The notes: a model not told the origin generated them from the sequence alone. 64,000 nucleotides of DNA from Mucilaginibacter geliditolerans (GCF_014200495.1 NZ_JACHBY010000001.1:868001-932000), one strand, 5' to 3'. Shown: positions 25,719-34,923, counted from the stretch's first letter. Translations and numbers: made by a program.

Positions 25719-27857
25719 ATGCAGTTCAGGGAGATAAAAAGTTTTTTTTACAGTCAGTATTTTTCTGATGGATTGCGCATAACCATAGGTGTTTTACTGC
25801 CATCATTAATATTAGCACAACTACATTATTTTGATGCAGGTGTTAGTATGTCGCTGGGTGCATTATGCATCAGTGTTGTTGATACGCCTGGCCCGGTAAT
25901 GCATAAGCGTAATGCTATGGCTATATGCAATTTGTGCGTGTTTATAGTAGCAGTAATTACAGGCTTTGCAAGATTTAATATTTACACGTTAGGGATTGAA
26001 GTTACTTTATTTTCCTTCCTGTTTTCCATGTTTACCATTTATGGCAACCGGGCAGCATCAATTGGTACCGGTGCTTTGCTGGTAATGATACTGATGATGG
26101 ATCAAGCCGCAAAACCTGCCGATGTGCTACCATCCAGCGCCATTATATTGGCCGGCGGGGTTTGGTATATGCTGTTTAGTCTTGTGTTTTTTGGTATAAG
26201 GCCTTATCGTGCCGCGCAGCAAACACTTGGCGAAAGTATTGATGAAGTGGCTAAATTTTTACGAATCAAAGCTGCCTTTTATTTACCGGATACCGATATT
26301 GATGAAAACTACCGTAAGCTGGTATCGCAGCAAATAAAGGTGAGCCAAAGCCAGGACCTGGTGAGGGAAATGCTGTTCAAGAGTCGGTTATTGGTGCGCG
26401 AATCAACCAGTGCAAGCCGTATTTTGGTGCTTACGTTTATTGACCTGGTTGATATGTATGAGAACATTATGGCTACCCATTATGATTATGCCTATCTGCG
26501 CGATAAGTTTAAACATACAGGCATATTAGCCTATGTAGCCAAGATAATTGAACATATGGCCAATGAAGTAGATAAGGCTGCGTTTATTGTTTTATCCAAC
26601 ACCAAATATAAAAACCCGGTAGATTTTACGCCTGAGCTGGAAAAGCTGAAAGCAAAGATTGATATACTGGCCCAGACTGAACCCGAAACAAGCAACATTA
26701 TCCTGAAAAAAATACTGGTTAACCTGCGTGATATGAACCAGAAGATCACCAGTATTTACAACTATTATAATTCTGATTCGGCCAACCTGCTGTTTGAGAA
26801 CCGCAGGAGAGTAGAATACTCCAGGTTTGTAACCCACCAGGATTATGCCCCGCATATATTTACTGATAATCTGTCCTTTGATTCGGCTGCGTTTAAACAT
26901 GCCCTAAGGGTAGCTTTGGTTTGTTTGATCGGGTTTATCACCGCAAAAACCATCTCACAGGGACACCATAGCTATTGGATATTGCTCACCATTATTGTTA
27001 TTTTAAAACCAGGTTTCAGCCTTTCAAAACAACGCAATTACCAGCGGCTCATTGGCACCATTTTCGGTGGTATTATTGGGATAACCCTATTAATTCTTGT
27101 ACCCGATAAAACTGTTCAGTTTTTCTGCATGGTGTTTTTCATGCTGGGCTGTTATAGTTTTTTACGGTTTAACTATGTGTTAAGCGTTTTATTTATGACC
27201 CCATATATACTTATTGTATTTAGCTTTTTAGGGGTTAACCATATCGTTCAGGAAAGGATCACCGATACTTTAATAGGTTCTGTTATTGCTTTTATAGCCA
27301 GTTACCTTATTTTTCCGGCATGGGAATATGAGCAGATACAGCAAACCCTGCGCGAGATGATTTGCGCTAATGTGAACTACCTGGTTAAAATAGCCGAAAG
27401 TTTATCAGGCAAAACGGTAGATACTACTGAATATAAACTGGCCCGGAAAGATGTTTTTGTAAAATCAGGAAACTTATCGGCCGCATTTGAGCGCATGACA
27501 TCTGAGCCAAAAAGCAAGCAAAAGAATATAAAGGAGATACACAAATTTGTAGTACTCAATCATATTCTGTCATCTTATATTGCTACGGTCGCGGCGGAAA
27601 TTATTGGTAAAACGGTAAGCAATTCACAGCCGGATATCATCAGATCCATTAAAAAAAGCCTTGCCGTTCTTAATGATACCAGCGCAAAGCTTGGCGGACA
27701 AAAAGCTGATTTTAACACCGAAAGATCAACCCCAGTTAGCCTTGATAACAAGCCGGAGCTTTTAGTGCCCGACGACAGCCTATTAAAAGAGCAATTAGGT
27801 TTTATAAACAAAATCAGTGCTGATATTGCTCGGGTGTCGGAGAATATTTTAGTTTAG
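25719..27857 (+). CDS. FUSC/YccS-family membrane protein
   Basis: A 712-residue protein with two six-helix membrane blocks (about residues 15-160 and 395-525), each followed by a cytoplasmic helical domain, the YccS/YhfK arrangement of the fusaric acid resistance superfamily. Recognisable are HYFDAGVSMSLGALCISVVDTPGP in the first block and HHSYWILLTIIVILKPGFSLSKQRNYQRLIGTIFGG in the second. Members are putative exporters of aromatic acids; the substrate is unknown. The gene runs alone from its own promoter and converges on phoH, separated only by a short repeat. Confidence 0.88.
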   Translation: MQFREIKSFFYSQYFSDGLRITIGVLLPSLILAQLHYFDAGVSMSLGALCISVVDTPGPVMHKRNAMAICNLCVFIVAVITGFARFNIYTLGIEVTLFSFLFSMFTIYGNRAASIGTGALLVMILMMDQAAKPADVLPSSAIILAGGVWYMLFSLVFFGIRPYRAAQQTLGESIDEVAKFLRIKAAFYLPDTDIDENYRKLVSQQIKVSQSQDLVREMLFKSRLLVRESTSASRILVLTFIDLVDMYENIMATHYDYAYLRDKFKHTGILAYVAKIIEHMANEVDKAAFIVLSNTKYKNPVDFTPELEKLKAKIDILAQTEPETSNIILKKILVNLRDMNQKITSIYNYYNSDSANLLFENRRRVEYSRFVTHQDYAPHIFTDNLSFDSAAFKHALRVALVCLIGFITAKTISQGHHSYWILLTIIVILKPGFSLSKQRNYQRLIGTIFGGIIGITLLILVPDKTVQFFCMVFFMLGCYSFLRFNYVLSVLFMTPYILIVFSFLGVNHIVQERITDTLIGSVIAFIASYLIFPAWEYEQIQQTLREMICANVNYLVKIAESLSGKTVDTTEYKLARKDVFVKSGNLSAAFERMTSEPKSKQKNIKEIHKFVVLNHILSSYIATVAAEIIGKTVSNSQPDIIRSIKKSLAVLNDTSAKLGGQKADFNTERSTPVSLDNKPELLVPDDSLLKEQLGFINKISADIARVSENILV

Positions 27858-27919
27858 TCTTAAGTCTGGAGACTTTAGCCAATAGTCGACTTCAGACTAA
27901 AGACTCTGGACTAAAGACT
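27857..27919. repeat. AGTCTTAAGTCTGGAGACTTT repeat between convergent genes
   Basis: Units of AGTCTAAAGTCTGGAGTC type in both orientations fill the gap and form an imperfect hairpin which may act as terminator for both neighbours. Confidence 0.65.
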
Positions 27920-29264
27920 ATAATAGTTCCGTTGCCAAATTGGCCAGCTCACTTCGCTCCCCTTTTTGTAGGGTGATGTGGGCATATAATGGGTGATCTT
28001 TAGCCTTATCAATTAAATACGATAAGCCATTACTTTCAGCATCCAAATAAGGTGTATCAATCTGGTAAATATCGCCTGTGAAAACAAACTTACTATTCTC
28101 TCCTGCCCTGCTGATAATGGTTTTTATTTCGTGCGGGGTCAAGTTCTGCGCTTCATCAACAATAAAAAATATCTTACTTAAAGTGCGCCCACGGATGAAG
28201 GCCAGTGGCGCTATGGATATTTTATCAGTGGTAACCAGCTCATCAATCTTAGCCTGCATCTTTTCATCGTCATTAAACTGATCCTTAATAAATTTAAGGT
28301 TATCCCATATTGGTGCCATGTAAGGGTCTATTTTTGACTTTATATCACCGGGCAAAAAGCCAATATCTTTATTACTTAGCGGAACGATAGGCCGGGTAAC
28401 ATAGATCTGCCTGAAATGCTTTCGCTGTTCCAACGCACCTGCCAATGCCAAAAGTGTTTTGCCTGTACCCGCATTGCCTTGTATGGTAATCAGTTTTATG
28501 TCTGGGTGTAGCAGGGCGTGAATGGCAAAAGCCTGCTCCATATTTTTAGGCGAGATATTGAAAATAGGCTGTTCAGTAACCTTTTCCAGTTGTGCGGTTT
28601 GCGAATTGTAAAATGCCGGCACTGACTGATTTTTTCCGTTTAAGATATAAAAATGGTTATTAAGGTGTTTAATATCAAAGATATCTACCGGTAAACTATC
28701 ATGCTTATTGAGTTGGGTTATGAGCTTATCGGCTACTTTGTTTAAAGTGGTTTTACCTGTATAAAGTTCATCAACGTTCTTGATCTTACCTGTCTCATAA
28801 TCCTCAGCATATAAATTAAGCGATTTTGCTTTCAGACGCAGGCATATATCTTTTGAAACCAGTACAACTTTTTTATCCGGATTTTCCTCCTGCAATACCA
28901 GGGCTGCATTTAATATACGATGGTCTGTTTTTTCAGAGCCAAAAATAGCCGCAGCATCGGCTGCAATATTTTTAGTGTCGATAATTACTTTAAAGCTGCC
29001 TTTGCTTTTCCCGTTCAGCGGTTGCCACTCGTTAACCAGGTTGTTGCTGGATATATCATCCATTAACCTGATAAAACTGCGCGCCTCAAAATTGCGGGTA
29101 TCATTGCCGCTTTTCATATTGTCAAGCTCTTCCAGCACTTGTATGGGTATGGCCACATCATGTTCCTGGAAGTTTTCAAAGGCATTATGATCGTATAGGA
29201 TAACGGAAGTATCTAATACAAATATTTTCTTCTTGTCAGTTTTTCTCGAGCCGTCCTTTTGCAT
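27918..29264 (-). CDS. PIN-PhoH fusion ATPase (YlaK/PhoH2 type)
   Basis: A 448-residue two-domain protein. Residues about 12-145 are a PIN nuclease domain starting KKIFVLDTSVILYDHNAF with acidic residues for metal. Residues about 230-445 are the PhoH ATPase with Walker A GNAGTGKT and Walker B FFIVDEAQN, plus FVFTGDIYQID. PhoH2-type PIN-PhoH proteins from other bacteria are RNA helicases with ribonuclease activity. The ending LANLATELL is normal. It lies alone, downstream of the large intergenic RNA region and on the same strand as that RNA. Confidence 0.92.
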   Translation of the reverse strand: MQKDGSRKTDKKKIFVLDTSVILYDHNAFENFQEHDVAIPIQVLEELDNMKSGNDTRNFEARSFIRLMDDISSNNLVNEWQPLNGKSKGSFKVIIDTKNIAADAAAIFGSEKTDHRILNAALVLQEENPDKKVVLVSKDICLRLKAKSLNLYAEDYETGKIKNVDELYTGKTTLNKVADKLITQLNKHDSLPVDIFDIKHLNNHFYILNGKNQSVPAFYNSQTAQLEKVTEQPIFNISPKNMEQAFAIHALLHPDIKLITIQGNAGTGKTLLALAGALEQRKHFRQIYVTRPIVPLSNKDIGFLPGDIKSKIDPYMAPIWDNLKFIKDQFNDDEKMQAKIDELVTTDKISIAPLAFIRGRTLSKIFFIVDEAQNLTPHEIKTIISRAGENSKFVFTGDIYQIDTPYLDAESNGLSYLIDKAKDHPLYAHITLQKGERSELANLATELL

Positions 29265-29460
29265 AGATGGCTAATTTAGCTTTTTTGGAACAAAAAAGAG
29301 TGATTGGTGGTTGGAGATTGGTGATTAGTTTTTAGTTTTTAATCCCGACACTGTCATTATGAGTGGCAGCGAAGAAACTGGCTGTCTCGTTATATTCGGG
29401 TGGCAATTGCTTATCGCTAGTATAATAGATCCTTCACTACGTTCAGGATGACAAGAAGGA

Positions 29461-29505
29461 TCCTGTAAATCCCTAAAATCAAAAAAATCCTGGTTTCCCT
29501 GGTTT
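29461..29505. repeat. CCTGTAAATCCCTAAAATC repeat unit
   Basis: The reverse complement of this stretch (AACCAGGATTT, GATTTTAGGGATTTACAGGA) recurs at 42053-42098, where it covers the prmC stop codon. Confidence 0.6.
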
Positions 29506-30150
29506 AAAAACGAAAACGGAAGCCCTCCTCTTGCGATTTGAACTTCCGTTTCCAAACTCCTTAGCAGCCATAGCCGCCTCGGAGCACCAAGTTTTGTGTA
29601 TCCCCTAACCGACCTGATCTCCTCATCGTTATTTTGCCTACGCTGAAGATCATTATTCCCTGCGAATGCTAATCCATCTCTGCTATGCTTAATACCGGTT
29701 TCTGTTGTTATCCCAACGGATTAAACGCTGTCAGTTTCGTTTTCACATTCAATCTGCCACCATTCTCGTGAAATGGCAGTTAGTATGTTCATCGAACGCT
29801 GAGGTTGTTATGATCCTGCGGATACGCAACTCCATCGTTATTCGTGCAACGCTTTGATACATCTTTATTCTTAGCGAATGTGATGACTCATCGTTTGCTA
29901 ACGCTGATTACTTCAAGGTCATTATTTCGGCTGCCGTTCTTCGTGAAGTTTTGCAGCACCTATAATACCTTTCTATTGCTTTCCCGGCAATTTGCTTTCG
30001 CTATTTTTCGGTAGGCAATGAGATACGTTCCCTGATCTTTAGTTCGCCCTAAGGTCCACCCGATTCAGTTTCTTTATCTCCAAGGTTGTCAAAGTACGTC
30101 GTTCTTGATATTATCAATATCGGGAGATCCACATTATTTCACAAGCATTT
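29506..30150 (-). ncRNA. Candidate large structured non-coding RNA, about 640 nt
   Basis: The stretch has no open frame of note on either strand, is purine-rich on the minus strand, and ends there in a Rho-independent terminator (29514-29551). Predicted pairings include a GATATT-GAT-AATATC hairpin (30107-30121) nested in a CCCGAT/ATCGGG helix (30059-30064 with 30119-30124), GCTGC/GCAGC (29930-29934 with 29953-29957), and CTGCC/GGCAG (29754-29758 with 29775-29779). At least four partly similar modules of about 45 bases sit inside it. A boxA-like CTTTGACAA (30086-30094) lies near the 5' end, as in long untranslated transcripts. It does not show the landmark motifs of tmRNA, RNase P RNA, SRP RNA or 6S RNA. 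The 5' end is approximate; no class is assigned. Confidence 0.6.
29514..29551 (-). terminator. Terminator of the candidate ncRNA
   Basis: On the minus strand AAACGGAAG pairs with CTTCCGTTT around a 20-base loop, followed directly by TTCGTTTTT. The T-run is on the minus-strand side, which sets the direction of the RNA. Confidence 0.75.
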
Positions 30151-30585
30151 TTTTTATTTTTTCTTAACAGGTTATTAACAGCTATCGGGTTGTTGTAAAC
30201 ATTTGGTTTATTGCTGATTTTTAGGATCTTAAATTAATTATGGTGATGAATGCGCAACTTTATTAACAGTGTTATTATCCACAAAACCTAAAAAAATCAC
30301 ATCCTTTTATCTGCCTGAAAATTCCTGAAATAAGAAAAGATTGAATTTTCCCTGTTAAAATAGCCTCTTCAAATGAATATTGAATGCGTTACAAAACCGA
30401 TGAATATACTCCTGAATTCATTGCCGTTTGCTTTAGCCAACGGGTTTAAAGCAAACATATCATGGCTTTAGCCAAACAACCATTTAGGCTAAAGCCATGA
30501 TATAGGCATTAATATCCCGTCCCATAAATGTGACTGCAATAAAAATTCAATTGTCATACTGGCCGGGCCGAGCCAACCCGGCATC
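30151..30585. other. A+T-rich region with DnaA-box-like sites and two hairpins
   Basis: Contains a perfect DnaA-box sequence TTATCCACA (30275-30283) and two TTATTAACA relatives (near 30172 and 30260) in the same orientation, long A/T runs, and, at 30427-30502, two hairpins; the larger has 16-bp perfect arms (30458-30473 and 30487-30502, TATCATGGCTTTAGCC and complement). No coding frame is seen. It must include the promoter of the RNA. Confidence 0.5.
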
Positions 30586-31533
30586 CTACTTCCGCCCTAC
30601 CACATTCAAAAGCACCGCACTGGTATGCACTATTCCCAATGTATTACCGGGTTTAACAATAAGGTAGTATTTTAAATACCCATCAATAATAGCTTTTATG
30701 GTTTTGGTAGTTGATTCCCTGTACTCCGGCATAATATAATCTACCGACCTATCGAAATACATTTGCCCTTTATCATCAACAAACGCCCAAAATGAATAAG
30801 AGAAATCTTCATAGGCCTTATTAATGGTTATGTTAAACTCAGGATTCATATACCCATCGGAATCATCAAAATTATTGGATACATCGGGCTTTATTTTCAG
30901 ATACTTAACCGTAACTCGCGGACTTCTGCTTTCCATAGTAACCGGTATACGTGCAGAAAAAGCGCTGTCGGGTATCCTATTAGCTAATTCGGCTTTCTTT
31001 TTAATGAACAGCGTGTCGTTGCGATCGGGTTTGCCCAATGTGGCAGCATTGGTTTTTAATACATTTTTTAGATAATCATTGGAGTAAAAGGTCATGTAAA
31101 CTAATGAGTGCTTCATATGCAGCGTATCACCCTGCACTTCCAGCACCTGTAGTTTCAGGCTATCCTTACTCATCTGCATCATTTTAAAATACGAGCGTGC
31201 TACGTTAAAAATGGAGTCCCCCTCCATAAATACAAAAAAGTTAATGAATTGCTTTTTCTCCGGACTATATACACTTGCCGAGTCGTTAGCCAAAAAGGTA
31301 ATTTTGTACGATGGCTCCGTTTGGAAACCATTGTTATCAAATGACATTCCGTTCTTCAAACGCCTGCGCACTTCGGTAAAAGGAATGCCATATACCGGCT
31401 TAAAAGACAGGGAATCCTTTTTCTTTTCCTCATGATGTGCTACGCGTCCCCTGTTACATGAGCTAACGATCATCGCAAAAACAAATATGATGAGCCCAAT
31501 TGGCCCTAAAAGCTTATATCTGATAAAATTCAT
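30586..31533 (-). CDS. Exported lipoprotein of unknown function
   Basis: About 315 residues. A signal peptide with lipobox (VFAMIVSSC) leads into a basic stretch and a mostly beta domain without recognised motif. Phrases such as DSASVYSPEKKQFINFFVFMEGD and SYSFWAFVDDKGQMYFD suggest a beta-sandwich. The start was placed at ATG 31533 (MNFIRYKLLG), which puts the hydrophobic segment near the N-terminus; an ATG six codons upstream is also possible. Single gene, divergent from the M3 peptidase gene 85 bases away. No function can be proposed. Confidence 0.8.
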   Translation of the reverse strand: MNFIRYKLLGPIGLIIFVFAMIVSSCNRGRVAHHEEKKKDSLSFKPVYGIPFTEVRRRLKNGMSFDNNGFQTEPSYKITFLANDSASVYSPEKKQFINFFVFMEGDSIFNVARSYFKMMQMSKDSLKLQVLEVQGDTLHMKHSLVYMTFYSNDYLKNVLKTNAATLGKPDRNDTLFIKKKAELANRIPDSAFSARIPVTMESRSPRVTVKYLKIKPDVSNNFDDSDGYMNPEFNITINKAYEDFSYSFWAFVDDKGQMYFDRSVDYIMPEYRESTTKTIKAIIDGYLKYYLIVKPGNTLGIVHTSAVLLNVVGRK

Positions 31534-31618
31534 AATCAATGCATTATGCATCCGGAAACCTCAATTTTAATATAGCGCAATATATAGGATTTTCGTAATT
31601 TCAACGTTTTAAAACATT

Positions 31619-33763
31619 ATGAAAACTCTATTTATACTACCATTAGCAGTATTCGTGGGAATTATGACCTCGTGCAAAAACAATACAGGCACATCAGCAG
31701 GCAATAGCGCTGATTCTGCCTCAACCAATCCTTTACTTACAGCAAGTACATTGCCTTTCCAGGCTCCGCCTTTTGATAAGATAAAGGACTCGGATTATGA
31801 GCCTGCGTTTGAAGAAGGCATGAAACAACAGCTGGCTGAAATGGAAAAAATAGCCAACAACTCTGATGCCCCAACATTTGAAAACACATTTGTGGCAATG
31901 GAAAAAAGCGGTGTGTTACTGCAACGGGTAAATAACATTTTTAACACGGTTACAGGCGCTAATACTGATAGTGTTTTACAGAAAATACAAGAGGAAGTAG
32001 CCCCTAAACTTGCAGCTCATCAGGATGCCATACATTTGAATGCTAAACTATTTAAACGTATTGAAGCAATATATAATAACCGCGCGCAACTTAAGCTCGA
32101 CCCCGAATCGGCCCGTTTAGTTGAATATGACTACCTGGAGTTTGTGCTGGCCGGCGCAAAACTTTCTGATAGTGATAAAGTAACCCTCAAAAAATTTAAC
32201 GGACAACTGGCTTCGCTTAGTGCTAAATATACCAATCAATTATTGGCAGCCGCCAAAGCAGGTGCGCTGGCTATAAGCGATACTACTGAGTTAGCTGGCC
32301 TTTCGCAAGGCGATAAAGACGCATTGGCGCAAAATGCAAAAGCTAAAAAGCTTGATGGTAAATACCTGATAGCTTTACAGAATACTACGCAGCAGCCTTT
32401 ATTGCAATCATTAGCAAACCGCACTACCCGTGAGAAACTATTTAATGCTTCTTATACCCGTGCAGAAAAAAGCGACTCAAATGATACCCGTAATACCATT
32501 ATCAACATAGCCAAATTACGTGCTGAAAAAGCCAAGTTATTAGGCTATCCCGACTATGCATCATGGGTTTTACAGGATCAGATGGCAAAAACACCACAGG
32601 CAGTTGACAAGTTCTTTGCGCAACTGGTACCTGCTGCCACAGCAAAAGCCAAAAGCGAGGCTGCTGACATACAAAAAGTTATCGACCAGCAAAAAGGTAG
32701 TTTTCAGCTACAACCTTACGACTGGAATTTTTATTCAGAACAGGTTCGTAAACAGAAATTCGACTTAGATGAAAACGAAATTAAACCCTATTTCGAGATC
32801 AATAATGTATTGCAGAATGGGGTGTTCTATGCAGCTAACCAGCTTTATGGCTTAACGTTTAAAGAGCGCCATGATATTCCCGTTTACCAAAAAGATGTGC
32901 GGGTATTTGATGTGATAGACAAAGACGGCTCACAAATTGGCCTGTTTTATTGCGATTATTTTAAACGCGACAATAAATCAGGCGGTGCGTGGATGAGTAA
33001 TATGGTTGATCAATCGAAGTTATTGGGCACAAAGCCTGTAATTTATAATGTTTGTAATTTCACCAAACCTGCGCCTGGTCAGCCTGCATTAATCAGTTTT
33101 GATGATGTTACTACCATGTTCCATGAATTTGGCCATGCCCTGCATGGTTTCTTTGGTGATCAGCAATATCTTACCTTATCAGGCACTAACGTAGCCCGCG
33201 ATTTTGTGGAGTTTCCGTCACAGTTTAATGAGCACTGGGCATTGTATCCGCAGGTATTACAACATTATGCTACGCATTATAAAACAGGTAAGCCTATGCC
33301 GCAAGTTCTGGTTGATAAAATAAAGAAGGCCGCTACCTTTAACCAGGGTTATTCATTAACAGAGATATTGGCTGCTGCATCATTGGATATGCAATGGCAC
33401 CAATTACCGGCCAATGCACCATTACAGGATGTGGATAAATTTGAAGCAGTATCGCTTGCCAAAACAGGTTTGAATCTATCACAGGTACCGCCGCGTTACC
33501 GCTCAAGCTATTTCTTACACATTTGGACTAATGGCTATGCAGCAGGTTATTATGCTTATTTATGGACAGAAATGCTGGATGATGATGCCTTTGCCTGGTT
33601 TAAAGAAAATGGCGGTTTAACAAGGGCAAATGGTCAGCGTTTCCGCGATATGATATTGTCCAGAGGCAATACCATTGAATACGGTAAAATGTACCGCGAT
33701 TTCAGGGGGCATGATCCAAGTATTAAAGCTATGGAACAAAAACGTGGTTTAATTGCGGAGTAA
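31619..33763 (+). CDS. dcp: M3-family peptidyl-dipeptidase lipoprotein
   Basis: A 714-residue zinc peptidase of the thimet oligopeptidase/Dcp type that removes dipeptides or cleaves short peptides. The N-terminal signal ends in MTSC (Cys19), so it is a periplasm-facing lipoprotein. The long helical domain is followed by the catalytic region with HEFGH (residues about 502-506) and the distal Glu in FVEFPSQFNEHW. The C-terminal SSYFLHIWTNGYAAGYYAYLW is typical of Dcp. It likely helps degrade peptides taken into the periplasm. It is single-cistron with a family C element after it. Confidence 0.93.
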   Translation: MKTLFILPLAVFVGIMTSCKNNTGTSAGNSADSASTNPLLTASTLPFQAPPFDKIKDSDYEPAFEEGMKQQLAEMEKIANNSDAPTFENTFVAMEKSGVLLQRVNNIFNTVTGANTDSVLQKIQEEVAPKLAAHQDAIHLNAKLFKRIEAIYNNRAQLKLDPESARLVEYDYLEFVLAGAKLSDSDKVTLKKFNGQLASLSAKYTNQLLAAAKAGALAISDTTELAGLSQGDKDALAQNAKAKKLDGKYLIALQNTTQQPLLQSLANRTTREKLFNASYTRAEKSDSNDTRNTIINIAKLRAEKAKLLGYPDYASWVLQDQMAKTPQAVDKFFAQLVPAATAKAKSEAADIQKVIDQQKGSFQLQPYDWNFYSEQVRKQKFDLDENEIKPYFEINNVLQNGVFYAANQLYGLTFKERHDIPVYQKDVRVFDVIDKDGSQIGLFYCDYFKRDNKSGGAWMSNMVDQSKLLGTKPVIYNVCNFTKPAPGQPALISFDDVTTMFHEFGHALHGFFGDQQYLTLSGTNVARDFVEFPSQFNEHWALYPQVLQHYATHYKTGKPMPQVLVDKIKKAATFNQGYSLTEILAAASLDMQWHQLPANAPLQDVDKFEAVSLAKTGLNLSQVPPRYRSSYFLHIWTNGYAAGYYAYLWTEMLDDDAFAWFKENGGLTRANGQRFRDMILSRGNTIEYGKMYRDFRGHDPSIKAMEQKRGLIAE

Positions 33764-33776
33764 TAATACCCCTCTT

Positions 33777-33862
33777 GTCATTTCGACCGTAGGGAGAAAT
33801 CTTCTGCTCATGAATTGCGAATATGCAGATCGAAGAAGATCTCTCCCTCCGGTCGAGATGAC
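33777..33862. repeat. Palindromic element, family C (copy 2)
   Basis: GTCATTTCGACC to GGTCGAGATGAC with inner GAGAAATCTTCTGC / GAAGAAGATCTCTC. It is the most degenerate copy in the window. Confidence 0.85.
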
Positions 33863-33914
33863 AATGTTTTTTACATAAGCAACCATTACACAAAAAATAC
33901 GTTATTGTATTTGT

Positions 33915-33934
33915 AGACGCAACACTTTGCGTCT
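33915..33934. repeat. AGACGCAA-CACT-TTGCGTCT hairpin
   Basis: Perfect 8-bp arms around CACT, 13 bases upstream of the di-iron protein ATG. Relatives of this sequence are common intergenic units in Bacteroidota. Confidence 0.7.
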
Positions 33935-33947
33935 CTTTATATTACCT

Positions 33948-34826
33948 ATGGATGTAAAAGAAATTGAGCGACTGATAAAAATAAGCAAGGAGCATCCGCT
34001 TATGCCCGAAACTTATATCCCATGGCATGAACAACCCAAACCCGAAGAAATATTTTTACCGGAAGTTTTAACTTCATTACAGGGGCTGGAGGTCTACAAA
34101 ACATTAACCGACACTCAAAAGCTTGAACTCGGCAGGCATGAGCTGGTACAGGTTATTGCCTCCTATGCCTGGGGAGAATGCTTATTCTGCCTTTTTATGA
34201 CGCGCCACTTGCTTACTTTACCGGCTGATAATGTGGAACATCGCTTCCTTTTGCGTGAACTGATTGAAGAATTCAGACACCAGGAGATGTTCACACAGGC
34301 CATAATGCAAATAAGTGGCAAACCCATTAAGCAATCGGGTATGCATAAATTCATAGGGCACTTTAGTAATAAATACCTCCCTGCTGATTACTTGTTTATG
34401 GGTAGTGTATCAGTTGAACTGGTAACTGATGTTTATGGTAACTATGCCCGCAAAAACCCGCAGGTTTACCAGGTTTTACGCAAGATGTTCGATCTGCATA
34501 ATATTGAGGAGGCACGTCATATCCTTTTCACTAAAAGCTTACTAAAAACATACTCCGCCAAAGCCGGATATATTAAACGCACGCTCTACAGCTATGTAAT
34601 TTTGCTTAATATTTACTTTGTACGCACCATGTATGTTAAACGAGAAATATATGAGCGCATCGGCATGGAAAACCCGGATAAGGTGTACGAGCTCGCCTCA
34701 AAAAACTTTAAACAGAAATTTGCCGATAAGTGCCTGCACGATATTATTGAGTTTGTAGATAGCTGGAAAGGCCTTAACAACGCCACCCGTTGGGCCTGGC
34801 GCTGGGTTTTAGGCGCGAAAGTGTAA
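33948..34826 (+). CDS. Di-iron oxygenase of the AurF (N-oxygenase) family
   Basis: A 292-residue helical protein with the ferritin-like di-iron ligand pattern: Glu in GRHELVQVIASYAWGE, RELIEEFRHQEMF (Glu-x-x-x-His), SVELVTDVYGN and HNIEEARH (His-x-x-x-Glu-x-x-His), matching the seven ligands of p-aminobenzoate N-oxygenase AurF (PF11583). AurF oxidises an aryl amine to nitro; related members oxidise other substrates. No biosynthetic cluster surrounds it, so the substrate is unknown. It has no signal peptide and is probably cytoplasmic. The ATG start 33948 was preferred to a TTG at 33927. A hairpin repeat lies just upstream. Confidence 0.85.
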   Translation: MDVKEIERLIKISKEHPLMPETYIPWHEQPKPEEIFLPEVLTSLQGLEVYKTLTDTQKLELGRHELVQVIASYAWGECLFCLFMTRHLLTLPADNVEHRFLLRELIEEFRHQEMFTQAIMQISGKPIKQSGMHKFIGHFSNKYLPADYLFMGSVSVELVTDVYGNYARKNPQVYQVLRKMFDLHNIEEARHILFTKSLLKTYSAKAGYIKRTLYSYVILLNIYFVRTMYVKREIYERIGMENPDKVYELASKNFKQKFADKCLHDIIEFVDSWKGLNNATRWAWRWVLGAKV

Positions 34827-34840
34827 CATTTATTAATATT

Positions 34841-34923
34841 GTCATTGCGAGCGATAGCGCGGCAACCTCGTCGCGTTCTTATGCATGCGACGAGGTTGCT
34901 TCGTCGTTCCTCCTCGCAATGAC
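34841..34923. repeat. Palindromic element, family A variant (copy 4, inverted)
   Basis: GTCATTGCGAGCGATAGCGC to CGCAATGAC with inner CCTCGTCGCG / CGACGAGG. It is the reverse of the variant at 11657-11746, and separates two convergent genes. Confidence 0.87.

Noticed and set aside
29325..29555. 76-codon minus-strand frame at the end of the RNA region
   Set aside because: Runs through the terminator of the candidate RNA and degenerate repeats; not gene-like.
30275..30283. Chromosome origin at a single perfect DnaA box
   Set aside because: One perfect box plus two partial ones is not enough; no origin gene markers and no change in gene direction. Kept as a weak finding only.
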